The notes beneath the pieces are model-generated. The model did no database searches and was not told the DNA's origin. It was given only the letters and a program-made list of their open reading frames with translations. Shown piece after piece: positions 1 to 7,297 of a stretch of 51,008 nt of DNA. The stretch is from Cyclobacteriaceae bacterium (GTDB taxonomy: Bacteria > Bacteroidota > Bacteroidia > Cytophagales > Cyclobacteriaceae), in NCBI GenBank assembly GCA_947458475.1, contig CANGZP010000007.1, positions 1 through 51,008 of the forward strand, in the 5' to 3' direction. Each line of letters opens with the position of its first letter. The first letter of the stretch is position 1. The translations under genes were made by a program, and so were the position numbers.

Positions 1-993
1 GGAGTCAAACATGGTCAATCGACGGTAAGGTCCAGCAAAATCTATTTGCTTGCCTCCCACAGTCACTTGAGTGACTCCATGTATGGTCTGGGTTACTTTT
101 TCTAGCAACTGCTCCACCATCTCCATCATCCAGATGTAGTCTTTATAGGCTACATAGATCTCCATGGAGGTAAATTCTGGGTTGTGCGTTCGGTCCATAC
201 CCTCGTTGCGGAACATCTTGCCAAACTCATACACCCCATCAAATCCACCCACAATCAATCGCTTCAGGTAGAGTTCGTTGGCAATCCTCAAGAATAGAGG
301 CATGTCCAGCGTGTTGTGATGGGTCTGGAAAGGACGAGCTGCAGCTCCACCATGAACGGCCTGAAGAATGGGCGTTTCCACTTCCAACCAGCCATGGTCG
401 TCAAAGTAGCGACGCATGTTGGAGATAATCTTGGAGCGAGTCACAAATGTGTTCTTCACCTCAGGGTTTACCGTAAGGTCCACATAGCGCTGTCTATAGC
501 GCTGTTCTGGATCGGTAAATCCGTCGAAAACGGTTCCATCCTCGTCTCTTTTTACGATTGGAAGCGGCTTTACCGCTTTTGATAGGACCGTAAGTTTGGT
601 CACATGCAAGGAGATTTCCCCTGTTTGGGTAGTGAAGATGTATCCTGTGACACCGATAAAATCACCAATTCCTAAGAGCTTTTTGAAAACGGTATTGTAA
701 AACTCTGGATTTGCATCGGTAGAAATATCATCTCTACGAACATAGATCTGTAGCCTGCCTGTGGAATCTTGAATCTCAGCGAAGGATGCCGATCCCATAA
801 TTCTTCGGCTCATCAAGCGCCCTGCTATGGAGATATCCTTGTAATCCGTTTTACTATTTTCATAGTTCTTGTGGATATCCTCCGCAGTGGCATTGATTAC
901 AAAAGACTCCGCAGGATACGGATTGATGCCTAAGGAATAGAGCTCCTCTCGGTCTTTTCTTCGTTCCAGTTCCTGTTCGCTTAAAAGTTGCAT
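1..993 (-). CDS. lysS: Lysyl-tRNA synthetase, class II (3' end beyond window)
   Basis: This gene charges tRNA-Lys with lysine in the cytoplasm. Only the first 331 codons are present; the reading frame runs open off the left edge, so the C-terminal catalytic part is missing. My translation starts at the ATG at 993 (MQLLSEQELERRKDREEL). An N-terminal OB-fold anticodon-binding domain follows (about residues 50–150, including SIAGRLMSRRIMGSASFAEI). The start of the class II catalytic core is then visible, with motif-2-like FRNEGMDRTHNPEFTSMEIY. It lies 38 bp downstream of the proline dehydrogenase gene on the same strand and could be co-transcribed with it. The identification is firm. Confidence 0.93.
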   Translation of the reverse strand, partial: MQLLSEQELERRKDREELYSLGINPYPAESFVINATAEDIHKNYENSKTDYKDISIAGRLMSRRIMGSASFAEIQDSTGRLQIYVRRDDISTDANPEFYNTVFKKLLGIGDFIGVTGYIFTTQTGEISLHVTKLTVLSKAVKPLPIVKRDEDGTVFDGFTDPEQRYRQRYVDLTVNPEVKNTFVTRSKIISNMRRYFDDHGWLEVETPILQAVHGGAAARPFQTHHNTLDMPLFLRIANELYLKRLIVGGFDGVYEFGKMFRNEGMDRTHNPEFTSMEIYVAYKDYIWMMEMVEQLLEKVTQTIHGVTQVTVGGKQIDFAGPYRRLTMFDS

Positions 994-1031
994 GAGATTA
1001 TCAGTTCTAATTTTTCGTAATTATTCTACAG

Positions 1032-2207
1032 TTATTTCAGTCTTCTACGGGTCATTTCTTTGCGAACCAGTTCAAACTCCCGGCTGCTTTGACCTGCGAT
1101 AGAAGAGTTTTCGGATGCACGTCTACTCAGGTAGGGCATCACTTTCTCTACGGGTCCATAAGGCACGTATTTCACTACCCGATACCCCGATTTGGCTAAA
1201 TTATAGGAAATGGAATCACTCATTCCGTAAAGTTGCGAGAAAAACACCAACTCAGAGTCAGCAGCAATGCCGTGAAGCTCCATCAGTTCGGTGAGTGCCA
1301 CACTACTCTTTTCATTGTGCGTCGCACAGACGAGGTGAATGTGATTTTCAACCGAATAGCGAATTGCTGCATCGTAGTCTTGATCCGTAGCCGCCTTGTT
1401 GGGCTGAATGGGATCTACATATCCTTCGGCTTGTGCTCTAGCTCTTTCTTTTTCCATGTAGGCACCGCGTACCGGCTTTGCTCCAAACAAGTAGCCTTGC
1501 TCTTGCGCAACTTGATACGCTTGTTTGAGACGCGCCAAGGAATCGTGACGATACATTTGGTAGGTATTGTAGACCACACAGCGACTGCTGTTGTATTTGG
1601 CCATGGCGGCGTAGGCAAGGTCGTCGATTACATTTTGAAACCAGCTCTCTTCCGCATCTACCAATATTTTTAGTCCCAGGTCATGTGCAGTCTTGCACAA
1701 GCGATCTACTCGGCCTTCTAGACGAGCAAAAGCCTCTTGCTCAGCAGGAGTTAGGGCTTGATTTGCTTGGATTTTTTCTAAAATCCGATAATCTCCAAGG
1801 CCGGTCACCTTAAACACTCCAAATGGCATGTATTCCGTCTTGGCAGATTCTACCAAGGTTTGATAGATTTCTTCTGTAGTGGCTTCAAAGCTTGCCTCAT
1901 CTCCTTTTCCCTCTACTGAAAGGTCCAAAATAGAATGGACACCATATTTTGCGAGTTGGCGACAAGCCAAAACACTTTCAGCAATCGTTTCTCCTCCACA
2001 AAAATGCCCAAACATGGTTTTTTTCATGATGCCTTTTACTGGCAGGTGCAATTGAAACGCCAAATTTGCCAGCTTGATCCCAATGCTAGAAACCAAGTTA
2101 TTATTGAGAGTGGCAAAAATCAGATACATCTTTCGGAGTTCTGCATTACTCTTGGAAGCAAAGGCTACTTCCAGATTCTCAAAAGAAATAGTGGGTTTGA
2201 CGGGCAT
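1032..2207 (-). CDS. Proline dehydrogenase (monofunctional PutA/PRODH domain)
   Basis: This enzyme oxidises L-proline to pyrroline-5-carboxylate using FAD, the first step of proline catabolism. The protein is about 391 residues with a single PRODH TIM-barrel domain and no P5C dehydrogenase domain, so it is the short PutB-like type. Visible family features are ILVDAEESW (barrel strand), the Y/K-rich GAKPVRGAYMEKERARA segment, and the C-terminal substrate-binding RRASENSS motif (RRxxEN). An in-frame ATG lies three codons upstream at 2216. I prefer 2207 because a good -7 box at 2226–2233 would put transcription initiation almost on top of 2216. The P5C dehydrogenase partner is not in this window. 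Confidence 0.9.
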   Translation of the reverse strand: MPVKPTISFENLEVAFASKSNAELRKMYLIFATLNNNLVSSIGIKLANLAFQLHLPVKGIMKKTMFGHFCGGETIAESVLACRQLAKYGVHSILDLSVEGKGDEASFEATTEEIYQTLVESAKTEYMPFGVFKVTGLGDYRILEKIQANQALTPAEQEAFARLEGRVDRLCKTAHDLGLKILVDAEESWFQNVIDDLAYAAMAKYNSSRCVVYNTYQMYRHDSLARLKQAYQVAQEQGYLFGAKPVRGAYMEKERARAQAEGYVDPIQPNKAATDQDYDAAIRYSVENHIHLVCATHNEKSSVALTELMELHGIAADSELVFFSQLYGMSDSISYNLAKSGYRVVKYVPYGPVEKVMPYLSRRASENSSIAGQSSREFELVRKEMTRRRLK

Positions 2208-2225
2208 AGCGCGCATTTATGGGGG

Positions 2226-2233
2226 CAAAGATA
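2226..2233 (-). promoter_or_regulatory. Bacteroidota -7 box for proline dehydrogenase
   Basis: On the minus strand the sequence reads TATCTTTG, an exact match to the Bacteroidota -7 consensus TAnnTTTG. Transcription would start near 2219–2221, giving a very short leader for the gene starting at 2207. No convincing -33 TTG element is present. Confidence 0.55.
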
Positions 2234-2341
2234 GTAGAAAAACAGAGTCACTTGGGTTTTGTTTGGGATTTAGCTGAGGGAAAAAGATTGGATTTTTCTT
2301 AGTTGAGGAAACTTTGAATGCTTCTTGGTGGTTTTTTGAGC

Positions 2342-3436
2342 ATGAACCCAGGTATACAGCAACTTTTTCCATTCTTAGAAAACTCCCCATCGACTGCTCC
2401 TTTCATCATTGCAGGGCCCTGCAGTGTGGAAACTCCCGAGCAGCTCGAGTCTACCGTAAGCCAGTTGGCCGGTAATGGCATATCGCTCATCCGAGCGGGA
2501 GTATGGAAACCACGAACACGCCCCAATGGATTTGAAGGTCTAGGAAGCCTTGCTTTGCCTTGGCTTCAGGAGACCAAGAAAAAAAATAAGGTGAAAATAG
2601 CGGTGGAAGTGGCTACAGCATACCATGTAGAAGAAGCCCTTCGAGCAGAAATAGATGTGCTTTGGATTGGAGCTCGCTCTACGGTAAATCCATTTACTGT
2701 AACTGAAATCGCAGAAAGTCTCCGAGGAGTTGACATCCCAGTTTTAGTCAAAAACCCCATTAATCCAGATTTAGGACTTTGGCTAGGTGCCTTTGAGCGG
2801 CTGGAACAAGTGGGTTTGAATCGACTGGGTGCAGTTCACCGTGGATTCTCAAACTTCAGAGATACCCTCCACCGAAATAGCCCCATGTGGGAATTGCCCA
2901 TTGAATTTAGAACCCTCCGACCTGAACTCGTCCTCATCAATGATCCTAGCCATATTTCTGGGAAGCGAGCCTTGGTAAAGGGCATTGCGCAGCATGCATT
3001 GGACTTGAACTTTGATGGCTTGATGATCGAATCACATGTGAATCCCGATCAAGCATGGACCGATGCGGCGCAGCAACTGACCCCTGGAGACTTGAAGAAA
3101 CTGATGGACGAACTGATCATAAGAAATGAACGATTCGAAGGTAGAGTGTCTTCTAATATTTTGGAAGACATTCGACAGCAAATCGACGAAGTAGACCGAG
3201 GCTTGCTTGAAGTATTGAGTAGACGCATGCATTTGGTTGAAAAAATAGGGTCCTACAAAAAGCAAAACAATGTAGCCGCATTCCAATTGGAGAGGTGGCA
3301 GGAAATTCTTTCTAGCCGCCCAAATTGGGCGAAAGCCTTCCAATTGAATCCCGAGGTGGTAACAGAATTATTTCGAATCATTCATCAAGAATCCATTCGA
3401 AAGCAAACTGAACTTTTAGACGAATCAAAAGACTAG
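2342..3436 (+). CDS. Bifunctional DAHP synthase / chorismate mutase, paralogue 1
   Basis: This predicted fusion enzyme catalyses the first step of the shikimate pathway (PEP + erythrose-4-phosphate to DAHP) and also chorismate to prephenate. The N-terminal domain (about residues 1–265) is a type I-beta DAHP synthase, shown by IIAGPCSVETPEQ, RAGVWKPRTRP, LWIGARSTVNPF, LVKNPINPD and INDPSHISGKR. The C-terminal domain (about 275–355) is an AroQ-type chorismate mutase (DIRQQIDEVDRGLLEVLSRR, VEKIGSYKK, HQESIRKQ). An upstream in-frame ATG at 2318 would add MLLGGFLS; the start at 2342 fits the family better. A divergent paralogue follows at 3830. Unlike that copy, no leader peptide or terminator precedes this one, so the two are likely regulated differently. 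Confidence 0.92.
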   Translation: MNPGIQQLFPFLENSPSTAPFIIAGPCSVETPEQLESTVSQLAGNGISLIRAGVWKPRTRPNGFEGLGSLALPWLQETKKKNKVKIAVEVATAYHVEEALRAEIDVLWIGARSTVNPFTVTEIAESLRGVDIPVLVKNPINPDLGLWLGAFERLEQVGLNRLGAVHRGFSNFRDTLHRNSPMWELPIEFRTLRPELVLINDPSHISGKRALVKGIAQHALDLNFDGLMIESHVNPDQAWTDAAQQLTPGDLKKLMDELIIRNERFEGRVSSNILEDIRQQIDEVDRGLLEVLSRRMHLVEKIGSYKKQNNVAAFQLERWQEILSSRPNWAKAFQLNPEVVTELFRIIHQESIRKQTELLDESKD

Positions 3437-3669
3437 GAATGTAAATGGGGTAATCTCGGACAACGACTTATTCATTTTCCCTTAAAAAAAATATATATAA
3501 ACTATTATTTCAAATTATAGCTTTTTGAAAAAATATTATTCTGTTTTAGACAAATACTGGTTTCAGAATTGAAATATTGTAAAAGTTATAGCCAGTTTAT
3601 TAGGGAAATGACAATTTATTGCAGAAAAAATAATTTTGCTTTTAAAAAATAGCCGATTACATTTACGAC
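3437..3669 (+). other. AT-rich non-coding spacer with promoter region
   Basis: No credible gene is visible between the first DAHP synthase copy and the leader ORF. The stretch is strongly AT-rich and holds a candidate -7 box at 3631–3638. I see no clear terminator directly behind the upstream gene. Confidence 0.6.
3631..3638 (+). promoter_or_regulatory. -7 box for the Phe/Tyr leader transcript
   Basis: TAATTTTG matches TAnnTTTG exactly and lies 31 bp upstream of the leader ORF start. Initiation would fall near 3644 and leave about 25 nt of AT-rich leader before the ATG. No clean -33 TTG is present at the expected distance, so this is a candidate only. Confidence 0.5.
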
Positions 3670-3765
3670 ATGTTCATCACAGCCGCAATCTATTTTAGCT
3701 TCTTTTACTTTTACTTTCGACAGAAGAATCGAATCGGAGCTGTGTATTGTCTAGCCAAAAACTAA
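3670..3765 (+). CDS. Phe/Tyr-rich leader peptide of an aromatic biosynthesis attenuator
   Basis: This is a 31-codon ORF, ATG to TAA. Residues 8–16 read Y-F-S-F-F-Y-F-Y-F, so eight of nine consecutive codons call for Phe or Tyr. Another Phe is at residue 2 and another Tyr at residue 26; there is no Trp. The ORF is followed by an intrinsic terminator (3782–3813), and its 3' half contains a segment complementary to the terminator's 5' arm. The downstream genes make Phe and Tyr. By the established logic of leader-peptide attenuation, scarcity of charged tRNA-Phe/Tyr would stall ribosomes on this run and favour antitermination. The peptide itself probably has no other job. As is usual in Bacteroidota, no Shine-Dalgarno is seen. 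Sequence evidence is strong; function is inferred. Confidence 0.85.
   Translation: MFITAAIYFSFFYFYFRQKNRIGAVYCLAKN
3716..3741 (+). promoter_or_regulatory. Attenuator segments 1 and 2 (pause hairpin and antiterminator arm)
   Basis: Segment 1 (TTCGA, 3716–3720) begins within the last Phe codon of the run and can pair with TCGAA at 3729–3733, giving a 5-bp hairpin with an 8-nt loop. Segment 2 (3729–3741, TCGAATCGGAGCT) can instead pair with 3784–3795 (AGCCCGATTCGA), forming 12 pairs with a single bulged A at 3738. That pairing uses the 5' arm of the terminator. A ribosome stalled on the Phe/Tyr codons would cover segment 1 and free segment 2. The pairings are read directly from sequence; the mechanism is inferred. 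Confidence 0.75.
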
Positions 3766-3781
3766 AAACACATAACAACAG

Positions 3782-3813
3782 AAAGCCCGATTCGAAAGAG
3801 TCGGGCTTTTTTT
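3782..3813 (+). terminator. Intrinsic terminator of the Phe/Tyr attenuator
   Basis: The arm 3782–3793 pairs with 3798–3809 in a 12-bp stem (one G·U) closed by a GAAA tetraloop. It is followed by a run of seven T at 3807–3813, the first three of which also pair in the stem. The terminator sits 17 bp before the ATG of the second DAHP synthase gene and 17 bp after the leader stop codon. It is therefore a conditional, pre-gene terminator and not the end of the upstream operon. Confidence 0.85.
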
Positions 3814-3829
3814 ATTTAACCGTAGTACT

Positions 3830-4912
3830 ATGAAGCCGCACAAGCAAATTAAAGACTGGGGACTTGGTCTCAGCAACCCAATGATCATCGGAGGCCCCTG
3901 CTCAGCAGAAACCCCAGAACAGATTGCACAAATCTGTTCCGAGATGAAGGAAAATCAAATCATTCCTCAGGTATTTAGAGCAGGCATTTGGAAGCCCCGC
4001 ACACGACCAGGATCTTTTGAAGGGGTTGGCGAGGAAGGACTGAAGTGGTTGGAGATTGTTCGAGAGGAGCTCCATATTCCAGTTACCGTAGAAGTAGGTA
4101 ATGCCGCCCATGTGGAAATGGCGCTCAAAAACAACATCGAAATTTTATGGATTGGGGCGCGTACAACGGTTAACCCATTTGCAGTGCAGGAAATTGCAGA
4201 GGCCCTGCGTGGCGTAGACATTCCGGTGATGATCAAAAACCCAATGAATCCAGACTTGGAGCTTTGGATGGGTGCGCTTGAACGCATGTATGCCGTGGGC
4301 ATCACCAAGCTAGCAGCCATCCACCGGGGCTTCTCGGATGCTTACGACAAGCGTTACCGCAACAAGCCCAACTGGTCTATGCCCATTCACTTGAAGCGCG
4401 AGTGGACGGGGATGGAAGTAATCAACGATCCTTCGCACATTGTAGGTCGAAGAGACGGCTTGCTGGAGGTAGCCCAAAGCGCGATGAACTTTGGTTTGGA
4501 TGGCTTAATGATCGAAACACACCACGATCCCGATAAGGCCTGGTCAGATGCCAAGCAGCAAGTGACCCCGAGCAGACTGAAAGAAATGATCGATTCAATC
4601 GACTTCAAACAGCCTTTGGATCTTGCACAAGGTGACGAAAAATTACTTGATCTTCGACGTGCAATAGACCACTTAGACGATCAGCTTTTGGATATTTTAC
4701 AAGAACGATTTTTGATTGTGGACCAGGTTGGGGCTTACAAGCGAGCCCGCCACCTGACTGTATTTCAATCGGACAGATGGCAAGAGGTGATGGACTCCAG
4801 AACTCAAAAAGGAGTCAAAAAACAGTTGAGCGAAAAATTCATGAAAGAACTGCTCTACTGCATCCATGAAGAATCTGTAAAGCGTCAAGAAAAACAACTT
4901 CGCGAAGCTTAA
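3830..4912 (+). CDS. Bifunctional DAHP synthase / chorismate mutase, paralogue 2
   Basis: This has the same two-domain architecture as the gene at 2342. The DAHP synthase domain covers about residues 1–260 (IIGGPCSAETPEQ, RAGIWKPRTRP, LWIGARTTVNPF, VINDPSHIVGRR). The AroQ chorismate mutase domain covers about 268–355 (DLRRAIDHLDDQLLDILQER, VDQVGAYKRAR, IHEESVKRQ). The two paralogues are clearly homologous throughout but diverged at many positions, which points to an old duplication. This copy is the first gene after the Phe/Tyr leader and terminator and heads a run of aromatic genes. It is therefore the natural candidate for the isoenzyme controlled by Phe/Tyr supply. Which allosteric effector inhibits each copy cannot be read from sequence. 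Confidence 0.93.
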   Translation: MKPHKQIKDWGLGLSNPMIIGGPCSAETPEQIAQICSEMKENQIIPQVFRAGIWKPRTRPGSFEGVGEEGLKWLEIVREELHIPVTVEVGNAAHVEMALKNNIEILWIGARTTVNPFAVQEIAEALRGVDIPVMIKNPMNPDLELWMGALERMYAVGITKLAAIHRGFSDAYDKRYRNKPNWSMPIHLKREWTGMEVINDPSHIVGRRDGLLEVAQSAMNFGLDGLMIETHHDPDKAWSDAKQQVTPSRLKEMIDSIDFKQPLDLAQGDEKLLDLRRAIDHLDDQLLDILQERFLIVDQVGAYKRARHLTVFQSDRWQEVMDSRTQKGVKKQLSEKFMKELLYCIHEESVKRQEKQLREA

Positions 4913-5000
4913 GAATTAACCATTCATCAGCAAGACCCCATCCACTAGTCTAGGGTTAGTAGGAAGGTTTGCTAACTTTACCTCCTAGACCTAATGATCT

Positions 5001-6044
5001 GTGGAAACCGTACTCTTCACAACTGACATCCAACATACCCTCGCAGAGGAACTTCAAGCACGAAGCTATTCCAAAGTAGTGGTGCTCACGGATGTAAACA
5101 CCCGCGAGCATTGCTTACCCTTGATTCAGGATGCTTTACCTTCAGACGCTGTACTAATTACAGTCCCTGCAGGGGAGCAGCACAAAACCTTGGAAACTTG
5201 CTCCAGCATTTGGACAGCGATGACCGAAGCGGTACTCGATCGGCATGCGCTAGTCATCAATTTAGGTGGTGGGGTGATTGGAGATATGGGTGGATTTTGC
5301 GCGAGTGTCTACAAAAGAGGAATTCCATTTTTGACCATACCCACAACCCTGCTTTCTCAAGTAGATGCGAGTGTCGGCGGGAAACTAGGGATAGACTTCA
5401 TGGGTTTTAAAAACCACCTGGGAGTATTTCAACTTCCTGAAAAAGTCCTAATTGATCCAATCTTCCTTGCTACCCTCCCACAACGTGAGTTACGCTCTGG
5501 CTATGCCGAGGTAATCAAACATGGACTAATTCGAGATATTACTTTCTTTAGAACCCTACCTTCAAAAGACTGGGAGCAACAAGACTGGACTCGGGTGATT
5601 CGGCATTCCGTAGGAGTTAAAAAAGCAGTAGTGGAGGTAGATCCCAAAGAAGCTGGCCTTCGAAAAATCCTCAATTTTGGACATACCATCGGACATGCGG
5701 TAGAGTCCTTTTACCTCAATAGCCCCAATCCCTTGCTCCATGGTGAGGCCATCGCAGTTGGGATGATCGCGGAAGGATTTTTATCTTTTGAGAAAATAGG
5801 ATTCAGCTTTGAGGAGCTAAAGGAGCTCAGCAGCAAGCTACTCCAGGTATTTGGCAAAGTGACTTTGAATACCAGCGACCTAGATGCAATTTTGGACCTA
5901 TGCGCCCAAGACAAAAAAAACGAAGGAAATACGCAGCTTTTCTCCCTTCTTCCCAGCCTTGGAGATTGCAGCTTTAATGTTCCTGTGACCCGAGAAGAGA
6001 TCAAACATGCGATCCTCTACTACCAACAATTGCCCTTGGCCTAA
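5001..6044 (+). CDS. aroB: 3-dehydroquinate synthase
   Basis: AroB converts DAHP to 3-dehydroquinate, the second step of the shikimate pathway, using NAD and a divalent metal. The 347-residue length is normal. The NAD-binding and family motifs are present (LGGGVIGDMGGFCASVYKRG, IPTTLLSQVDASVGGK). The expected metal ligands are also there: Glu in SGYAEVIKHG, His in LNFGHTIGHAVE and His in LLHGEAIAVGM. The start is GTG; the nearby ATG at 4994 is out of frame. It follows the DAHP synthase gene by 88 bp with no visible terminator and overlaps aroA by one base (TAATG), so it is probably part of the attenuated operon. Confidence 0.96.
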   Translation: METVLFTTDIQHTLAEELQARSYSKVVVLTDVNTREHCLPLIQDALPSDAVLITVPAGEQHKTLETCSSIWTAMTEAVLDRHALVINLGGGVIGDMGGFCASVYKRGIPFLTIPTTLLSQVDASVGGKLGIDFMGFKNHLGVFQLPEKVLIDPIFLATLPQRELRSGYAEVIKHGLIRDITFFRTLPSKDWEQQDWTRVIRHSVGVKKAVVEVDPKEAGLRKILNFGHTIGHAVESFYLNSPNPLLHGEAIAVGMIAEGFLSFEKIGFSFEELKELSSKLLQVFGKVTLNTSDLDAILDLCAQDKKNEGNTQLFSLLPSLGDCSFNVPVTREEIKHAILYYQQLPLA

Positions 6045-7297
6045 TGGATTATCAAAAAATACAGCTCTTACAGCTTACCCAAAAAAACGAGTTCTCCCGG
6101 GTACACATCCCACTCCCCTCCTCCAAGAGCGAATCCAACCGTGCCTTGGTGATTGATGCCTTGACGGAAGGAAAAAACACGCTAAATAACCTGGCGGAGG
6201 CGCGTGACACCCAAACGATGATCCGCCTGTTGCAAACCAATCCGGCTGTTTTTGATGTATTGGATGCAGGCACTACGATGCGTTTTTTAACTGCTTATGC
6301 GGCAGTTACCAATCAACAAAAAGTAATGACAGGTACTCCTCGCATGTGCGAACGCCCCATCGGAATATTGGTGGACGCTTTGCGAAGCCTAGGTGCGGAG
6401 ATCCATTACCTCGGTGTGGAAGGCTATCCCCCGCTTGCAGTCCAAGGATTGCGGGAGCAACTCACCCATCAAATCCGAATTCGTGGCGACGTATCCAGTC
6501 AATACATTTCGGCTCTCCTGATGATCGCTCCTGTATTGCCAAAAGGCTTGGAATTGGAACTTGAAGGCAAGGTTGGAAGCCGTACCTACATTGAAATGAC
6601 CCTGCAGCTGATGGCCCAATTTGGAATCATCTCCAGCTGGGCAGGCGCTACGATAAAAATTGAACCGCAAGTTTACCAAAGCACCCAATTCACTGTGGAG
6701 AGCGATTGGTCAGGAGCGAGCTACTGGTTTAGCTTGTTGGCCTGTGCGGATGAAGGATCCTTTTTTCTAGAAGGCCTAAAAGCTCAAAGTCTCCAAGGAG
6801 ATGCAGCCATTGTAGCGATCATGGGGCATTTGGGGATACGAAGCACCTTTCAAGAAGGGGGTTTACTACTCGAAAAGCAAGCCATAACTGGCCTCAAAGA
6901 ATGGGATTTTACCCACTGCCCGGATTTGGCGCAGACCGTAGCGGTTACCTGTGCAATTTTGGGCCAAAACACTGTATTTACGGGGCTTGAAAGCCTGCGA
7001 ATCAAGGAAACCGATCGAATCCATGCCTTACAGCAGGAATTGGCAAAGTTTAACGCTGAGTTACGGGAAATTGCAGCTGATACTTTTCAGGTAATCCCCT
7101 CGGTGACCATGCCAAGATTGGTACAAATTCATACCTACGATGACCACCGCATGGCCATGGCCTTTATGCCCTTGGTCACGAAAACCAAGGTACGGATTGA
7201 AGACCCAGAAGTAGTCAATAAATCCTATCCTAGTTTTTGGAAGCAGGTGGCCTTGACGGGCATTGCTCAAGAAACTTATACTCCAGGCATTTTATGA
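6044..7297 (+). CDS. aroA: EPSP synthase (3-phosphoshikimate 1-carboxyvinyltransferase)
   Basis: AroA transfers the enolpyruvyl group of PEP to shikimate-3-phosphate, the penultimate step to chorismate. The 417-residue length is slightly short but usual for Bacteroidota. Visible motifs are LPSSKSESNRALVIDAL (SKSxSNR loop), DAGTTMRFL, RIKETDRIHAL and TYDDHRMAM. The ATG overlaps the aroB stop as TAATG, and the gene ends in an ATGA overlap with pheA, so translation is probably coupled across all three. The intermediate genes aroD/E/K and the last gene aroC are not in this window. Confidence 0.95.
   Translation: MDYQKIQLLQLTQKNEFSRVHIPLPSSKSESNRALVIDALTEGKNTLNNLAEARDTQTMIRLLQTNPAVFDVLDAGTTMRFLTAYAAVTNQQKVMTGTPRMCERPIGILVDALRSLGAEIHYLGVEGYPPLAVQGLREQLTHQIRIRGDVSSQYISALLMIAPVLPKGLELELEGKVGSRTYIEMTLQLMAQFGIISSWAGATIKIEPQVYQSTQFTVESDWSGASYWFSLLACADEGSFFLEGLKAQSLQGDAAIVAIMGHLGIRSTFQEGGLLLEKQAITGLKEWDFTHCPDLAQTVAVTCAILGQNTVFTGLESLRIKETDRIHALQQELAKFNAELREIAADTFQVIPSVTMPRLVQIHTYDDHRMAMAFMPLVTKTKVRIEDPEVVNKSYPSFWKQVALTGIAQETYTPGIL

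Noticed and set aside
2217-2341. A second attenuator leader before the first DAHP synthase paralogue
   Set aside because: No Phe/Tyr/Trp-rich ORF and no terminator hairpin occur here. The short frame from 2318 is simply an N-terminal extension of the gene.
3670-3765. The leader ORF as a small membrane protein
   Set aside because: The aromatic run is hydrophobic and could suggest a membrane segment. It is only nine residues long, shorter than a bilayer-spanning helix, and its placement over the antiterminator arm fits a leader peptide better.
4973-4980. Promoter for aroB (TAACTTTA)
   Set aside because: It differs from TAnnTTTG in the last position and lacks a -33 element. An internal promoter is possible but I could not support it.
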